Below, piece after piece: positions 60,872 to 64,000 of a stretch of 64,000 bases of DNA (positions are counted from its first letter, which is position 1; each line of letters opens with the position of its first letter). The notes under the pieces are model-generated. The model did no database searches. It was not told the origin of the DNA and saw only the letters and a list, made by a program, of their open reading frames with translations. Made by a program: the position numbers and the translations under genes. The stretch is from Spirochaetota bacterium (GTDB lineage Bacteria; Spirochaetota; Spirochaetia; Treponematales; Treponemataceae): the NCBI GenBank assembly GCA_023438065.1, contig JAEXRH010000002.1:1-64000 (forward strand). Direction: 5' to 3'.

Positions 60872-61965
60872 TACACGCTCCTTACCGCGCGACGGGCGCT
60901 CGAGGCGGCCATGACGACGGTGGCGGCGACGTCGAGCGGGACCTTCTTTTCCGCGGCGCCGTTGTCCCACGCTTCTTTCGGCATTCCGTATACCACCGAG
61001 GTCTCCTCGTCCTGCGCGAAGCATCGCGCTCCCGCCCGTCTCATCGCGAGGAGCCCCTCAGCGCCGTCCCGGCCCATTCCCGTCAGGATGAGGCCCGTGG
61101 CGCGCGCCCCGGCCGTCTCCGCGACCGAGTTGAAGAGGACGTCGACCGAGGGGCAATGGCCCGAAACCTTCTCTCCCTCGCGGCACCGAACGTACCAGCC
61201 CCGCTCGTCCTCGTGAACGGTCATCTGGAGCCCGCCGGGCGCGACGAGCGCGAGCCCGCGATGGACGCGGTCCCCGTCGCGGGCCTCGCGAACCTCGAGC
61301 GCCGAGACTCGATTGAGCGATTCGGCGAACAGTCGCGTGAAAACGGGCGGCATATGCTGAACGATGACGACGCCGGGAACGGTTTCCGTGAATCTCGGGA
61401 TGATCGCGTCGATGGCGTTAGTCCCGCCGGTCGAGGCGCCTATCGCGATGAGCCTGCGGTCCGCCCGCTCCTCGCGATCCGGGAGCGTCGCCCCCGATTT
61501 CCTCGTCGCCTTCGATTCCGCGACGGTACCGATGGCGACGAGCTTTCTCGCGTCGGCAAGGGCCGCTTCCCTGATCGCGTCGGCGAGATCGCTTACCATG
61601 GCGTCGATGCTTCCCCGCTCGCGATTACCGGGCTTCGCGACCACGTCGACGGCGCCGGCCTTGAGGGCGTCGAGGGCCATTCGCGAACCCTCAAGGGTCA
61701 CGGCGGAGACGACGACGACCGGGATGGGATATTGGGGAATGAGCCGCTTGAGGAACTCGATCCCGTTCATGCCCGGCATCTCGATGTCGAGGGTCACGAC
61801 GTCGGGCGCGAGAAGGACGATGCGGTCCCTCGCCGAGTACGCGTCCGAGGCCTTGCCGACGACCTCGATGTCGGGAAAGCGGGAAAGCCCGCGCTCGAGC
61901 ATGTCGCGCGCGATCGCGGAGTCGTCGACGATAAGTACCCTGACGCGCCCGCCTCCGACTTTCAT
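60871..61965 (-). CDS. cheB: Chemotaxis methylesterase CheB
   Basis: Response-regulator methylesterase that demethylates receptors. The protein has 364 residues: a receiver domain (1-120) with VDD at the start, phospho-Asp in VTLDIEMPGMNG and KPGN, then a methylesterase domain with catalytic Ser in GASTGGTNAI, His in VIVQHMPPVFT and Asp in TGMGRDGAEG. It overlaps both neighbours (ATGA with the upstream unknown gene, TAATG with cheD). It is paired with the cheR encoded at the operon start. Confidence 0.95.
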   Translation of the reverse strand: MKVGGGRVRVLIVDDSAIARDMLERGLSRFPDIEVVGKASDAYSARDRIVLLAPDVVTLDIEMPGMNGIEFLKRLIPQYPIPVVVVSAVTLEGSRMALDALKAGAVDVVAKPGNRERGSIDAMVSDLADAIREAALADARKLVAIGTVAESKATRKSGATLPDREERADRRLIAIGASTGGTNAIDAIIPRFTETVPGVVIVQHMPPVFTRLFAESLNRVSALEVREARDGDRVHRGLALVAPGGLQMTVHEDERGWYVRCREGEKVSGHCPSVDVLFNSVAETAGARATGLILTGMGRDGAEGLLAMRRAGARCFAQDEETSVVYGMPKEAWDNGAAEKKVPLDVAATVVMAASSARRAVRSV

Positions 61966-62510
61966 GAGGGAATCCTCGCGAGCCGCTTGACGTCAGAACC
62001 GTCGGTGAGCGTAAGCGCGTCGCCGTCGAGCGCGTATTGGATAATGATGCCCGCGACCGCGTTCGGCAATTCCCTCACGGACGCCGGGGCGCCGTCAATC
62101 GACGTTATCTGATAACCGAGGATCGGTCTCGCGCTGATCACGTCGGGCCCGATTTCCCAGGTGAGGACGGCGCTCATGCGGTACTCGAAATCGGCGTTTC
62201 GGCCGTCGGAAAGCACCGTTCCGTGGAGCATTACCCGCTTGACGCAGGTGTTACCCGAGAACTCGTAGGTCGCGTCATACGAGAGGGGACTATGCTCTGC
62301 GCCGCGAAACGTCGAGCGGGCGAACGCTTCGGCGTAGGGGACTCCGTCGTCGACATGCTCGATGACCTTCCATAGGCCGGCGATCTGCCGGGCCCGGGGC
62401 GTCGTCAGCGACGAGGAATACGCGTATCCTCCCGATCCCTCGCTTTTCTCGATCGATTTCGAGATGTGCCCGGTGATCTCGTCCAGTTTCCGCTTGTTTT
62501 TGTCGTTCAT
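61962..62510 (-). CDS. Conserved-looking protein of unknown function in the chemotaxis operon
   Basis: Not recognised. The protein has 182 residues with no signal peptide or membrane segment. The first 40 residues are charged and helical (MNDKNKRKLDEITGHISKSIEK); the remainder has alternating beta-like strands (TYEFSGNTCVKRVMLHGTVL, ADFEYRMSAVLTWEIG) that could form a barrel or sheet. It overlaps the parA-like gene and cheB by four bases each, so it is translated as part of the operon. A structural or regulatory role in receptor-array placement is possible but unsupported. Confidence 0.75.
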   Translation of the reverse strand: MNDKNKRKLDEITGHISKSIEKSEGSGGYAYSSSLTTPRARQIAGLWKVIEHVDDGVPYAEAFARSTFRGAEHSPLSYDATYEFSGNTCVKRVMLHGTVLSDGRNADFEYRMSAVLTWEIGPDVISARPILGYQITSIDGAPASVRELPNAVAGIIIQYALDGDALTLTDGSDVKRLARIPS

Positions 62511-63292
62511 GTCGTTTCCAGAAATCCTTTTTCGATTATTCGCGCGTAATCGCGGGCGGCGTAGCTGGCCGGACCGCATTCCCATATCGTCCGCGACTTT
62601 TCGATCGATCGCGTCACGTATTCGGACTTGCATATCTCGAAGATCGGTATGTGAAACGAGGAGAATACCTGCCGATAGGCGTTGACCCTGTTCAGGCGAT
62701 TCTCGGCCTTGGTGAAGATGAGCGAATGGACCTTGATGTCCCGCTTCGCCTCCTCGGCGCAGTAGTCGACCTCCTCGAGGATCGACTCGAGCCCGGAAAC
62801 GGAGAAAAGCTGGAACTCGAGCGGTATGATTACCGCGTCGCTTGCCCTGATGAGAAGGCGTTCGAGGGGACTGTTCGCGGGGGACGAGTCGATGATGACC
62901 CAGTCGTATCGTTCCTTCATCGTGGACATGAGGTTGAGAAACGGCTCGTACGCGTTCGCGATCGCGGTGTCGCGCATCTCGAGCCGGAGATTTCTGTTCT
63001 TCGCCGGAATGATGTCGAGATGGCGTCTGACCGATTTGCACAAATACTCGTCGATCTTGATCCTCTCGCCTGAGGCCATGGAGGCGAGCATCGCCGATAT
63101 GTCCTTCTTCTCCCTGTCGCCGAAGAAGAGCGTGAGGTTTCCCTGCGGGTCGCCGTCGATGACGAGCACCCGTTCGCCCCGTCTCGCGAGCCCCGAGGCG
63201 ATCTGGATGACCGAGGAGGTCTTGCCGACCCCTCCCTTCCGGTTCGCGACCGTTATCACCCGCATTCCGCATTGCTTGAGGCTGTTCGCCAT
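62507..63292 (-). CDS. ParA/MinD-type ATPase in the chemotaxis operon (ParC-like)
   Basis: Deviant Walker A ATPase of 261 residues (NRKGGVGKTSSVIQIA near 17), with Walker A' (VLVIDGDPQGN) and Walker B (YDWVIIDSSPA). No parB or par sites are nearby, and it is embedded between cheR and cheB. In Vibrio and Rhodobacter, similar ParC/PpfA ATPases position chemotaxis arrays, so that role is inferred. The start at 63292 has AAGGAG eight bases upstream; an alternative Met lies nine codons later. It follows cheR by one base. Confidence 0.85.
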   Translation of the reverse strand: MANSLKQCGMRVITVANRKGGVGKTSSVIQIASGLARRGERVLVIDGDPQGNLTLFFGDREKKDISAMLASMASGERIKIDEYLCKSVRRHLDIIPAKNRNLRLEMRDTAIANAYEPFLNLMSTMKERYDWVIIDSSPANSPLERLLIRASDAVIIPLEFQLFSVSGLESILEEVDYCAEEAKRDIKVHSLIFTKAENRLNRVNAYRQVFSSFHIPIFEICKSEYVTRSIEKSRTIWECGPASYAARDYARIIEKGFLETT

Positions 63293-63293
63293 C

Positions 63294-64000
63294 TTACCTG
63301 ACTCCTTTCCGGTATACGGCCGGCTTCACGTAATCGAAGGGGCAGGTTTCCCTGTTGAGCGATTCCGAATGACCGATAAAGAGGTATCCGCCCGGCTTGA
63401 CGTATCGATGGAGCGATTGAATTACCCGTTCGCGGGATTCCTGGTTAAAGTAGATCATGACGTTCCGGCAGAAGATCGCGTCGAAAAGGCCTTTCATCGG
63501 ATAGGTGTCCGACATGAGGTTGAGCCGCTTGAACATGACCGAACCCTTAATCTCCTCGCATATGGTCCACGTGTCGTCGTCCTTTTTCCTGAAATACGAC
63601 GAGCGATAGCTTTGCGGCAGCTCGCGGAGCTTCGCGTCGGCGTACTCGCCCGCCTTCGCTTCCTTGAGCGCCGCGAGCGAGATGTCGGTCGCGAGCAGCC
63701 CCGCGTCGATCGAGGGGTATCGCGGTCCGAAGTGGTTTCGGAGAAGCATGCTGATCGAGTATACCTCTTCGCCCGTCGCGCACCCGGCGCTCCATATCCT
63801 GATTGTCGTCGGTCCCGTTTTCGCCGACACCCGCTCTATTTCGGGCAAGACGGTATTCGCGAGAAAATCGAAGTGATCCCGTTCCCGAAAGAAGAAGGAG
63901 TGATTCGTGGTAATGCGGTTGATGAGCTCGCTGAGTTCCGAGCCGGTCTGGTCGTCGCAGAGGTAGTCGATATAGTCCGTGAACGTCCCGAGCTTGAGCT
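63294..64000 (-). CDS. cheR: Chemotaxis methyltransferase CheR (5' end outside window)
   Basis: S-adenosylmethionine-dependent methylation of receptor glutamates. At least 235 residues are in the window; the frame is open to the edge, so the start is missing. The N-terminal helical domain includes ITTNHSFFRERDHFDFL, which matches the family N-T-x-FFR block. The SAM-binding motif is IRIWSAGCATGEEVYS, followed by LLATDISLAAL, FDAIFCRNVMIYFN and GGYLFIGHSESL. It is the first gene seen of the leftward cheR-parA-unknown-cheB-cheD-cheY-cheX operon. Confidence 0.93.
   Translation of the reverse strand, partial: LKLGTFTDYIDYLCDDQTGSELSELINRITTNHSFFFRERDHFDFLANTVLPEIERVSAKTGPTTIRIWSAGCATGEEVYSISMLLRNHFGPRYPSIDAGLLATDISLAALKEAKAGEYADAKLRELPQSYRSSYFRKKDDDTWTICEEIKGSVMFKRLNLMSDTYPMKGLFDAIFCRNVMIYFNQESRERVIQSLHRYVKPGGYLFIGHSESLNRETCPFDYVKPAVYRKGVR

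Noticed and set aside
62507..63292. Chromosome partition locus (parA/parB/parS)
   Set aside because: No parB or parS-like 16-mers were seen, and the gene is embedded by overlaps in a chemotaxis operon.

Overview
The window is a GC-rich, gene-dense stretch of a bacterial chromosome, most likely from a spirochaete of the Treponema/Spirochaeta group. That placement is an inference. It rests on the mix of spirochaete-style lipoproteins, a formylglycine-enzyme-like lipoprotein with an InlB-type repeat, a chemotaxis operon with CheX- and CheD-like proteins, c-di-GMP enzymes and plant-polysaccharide catabolism. No phage, insertion sequence, CRISPR array, tRNA or rRNA was found. The only structural RNA genes are a tmRNA at the left end and a TPP riboswitch.

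Layout. 1-4200: tmRNA, a membrane class III nucleotide cyclase, a metallophosphoesterase and two small exported proteins. 4424-8441: xylose isomerase and xylulokinase, divergent from an AraC-type regulator. 8512-15195: two tandem GH5 glucanase lipoproteins, a sugar ABC importer (binding protein and two permeases, no ATPase) and a LacI-type regulator. 15234-23875: deoC, thrC, a PAS/HD-GYP and PAS/GGDEF pair, dCMP deaminase and lon. 23928-35434: pbpC with its alpha-2-macroglobulin partner, a radical SAM protein and a GH3 beta-glucosidase. 35733-38500: a thiamine-type ECF transporter under a TPP riboswitch. 39007-40448: a formylglycine-enzyme-like lipoprotein whose C-terminus looks like a diversity-generating retroelement (DGR) variable region. 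40741-49852: EF-G and a TetR-TolC-HlyD-ABC exporter operon. 49914-51584: a Na/Pi symporter. 51743-57520: a sulfur amino acid cluster with two tandem Rrf2 regulators. 57753-64000: chemotaxis genes in two convergent units; the cheR end runs off the window.

How the genes work together. The left half is a carbohydrate-use region. Secreted GH5 enzymes cut beta-glucans, the ABC importer takes up oligosaccharides, GH3 hydrolyses them inside, and XylA/XylB feed xylose into the pentose phosphate pathway, with local AraC and LacI regulators. The sulfur cluster makes cysteine, homocysteine and methionine and appears to be controlled by the Rrf2 pair through a shared operator-like motif.

The most unusual general observation is promoter geometry. 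About ten genes have a -10 element only 6-9 bases before the start codon, most of them without a Shine-Dalgarno sequence, which predicts leaderless mRNAs. Other points of interest are the DGR-like variable segment, the shared sulfur operator motif, and a pair of near-identical 22-bp palindromes upstream of the GH3 gene.
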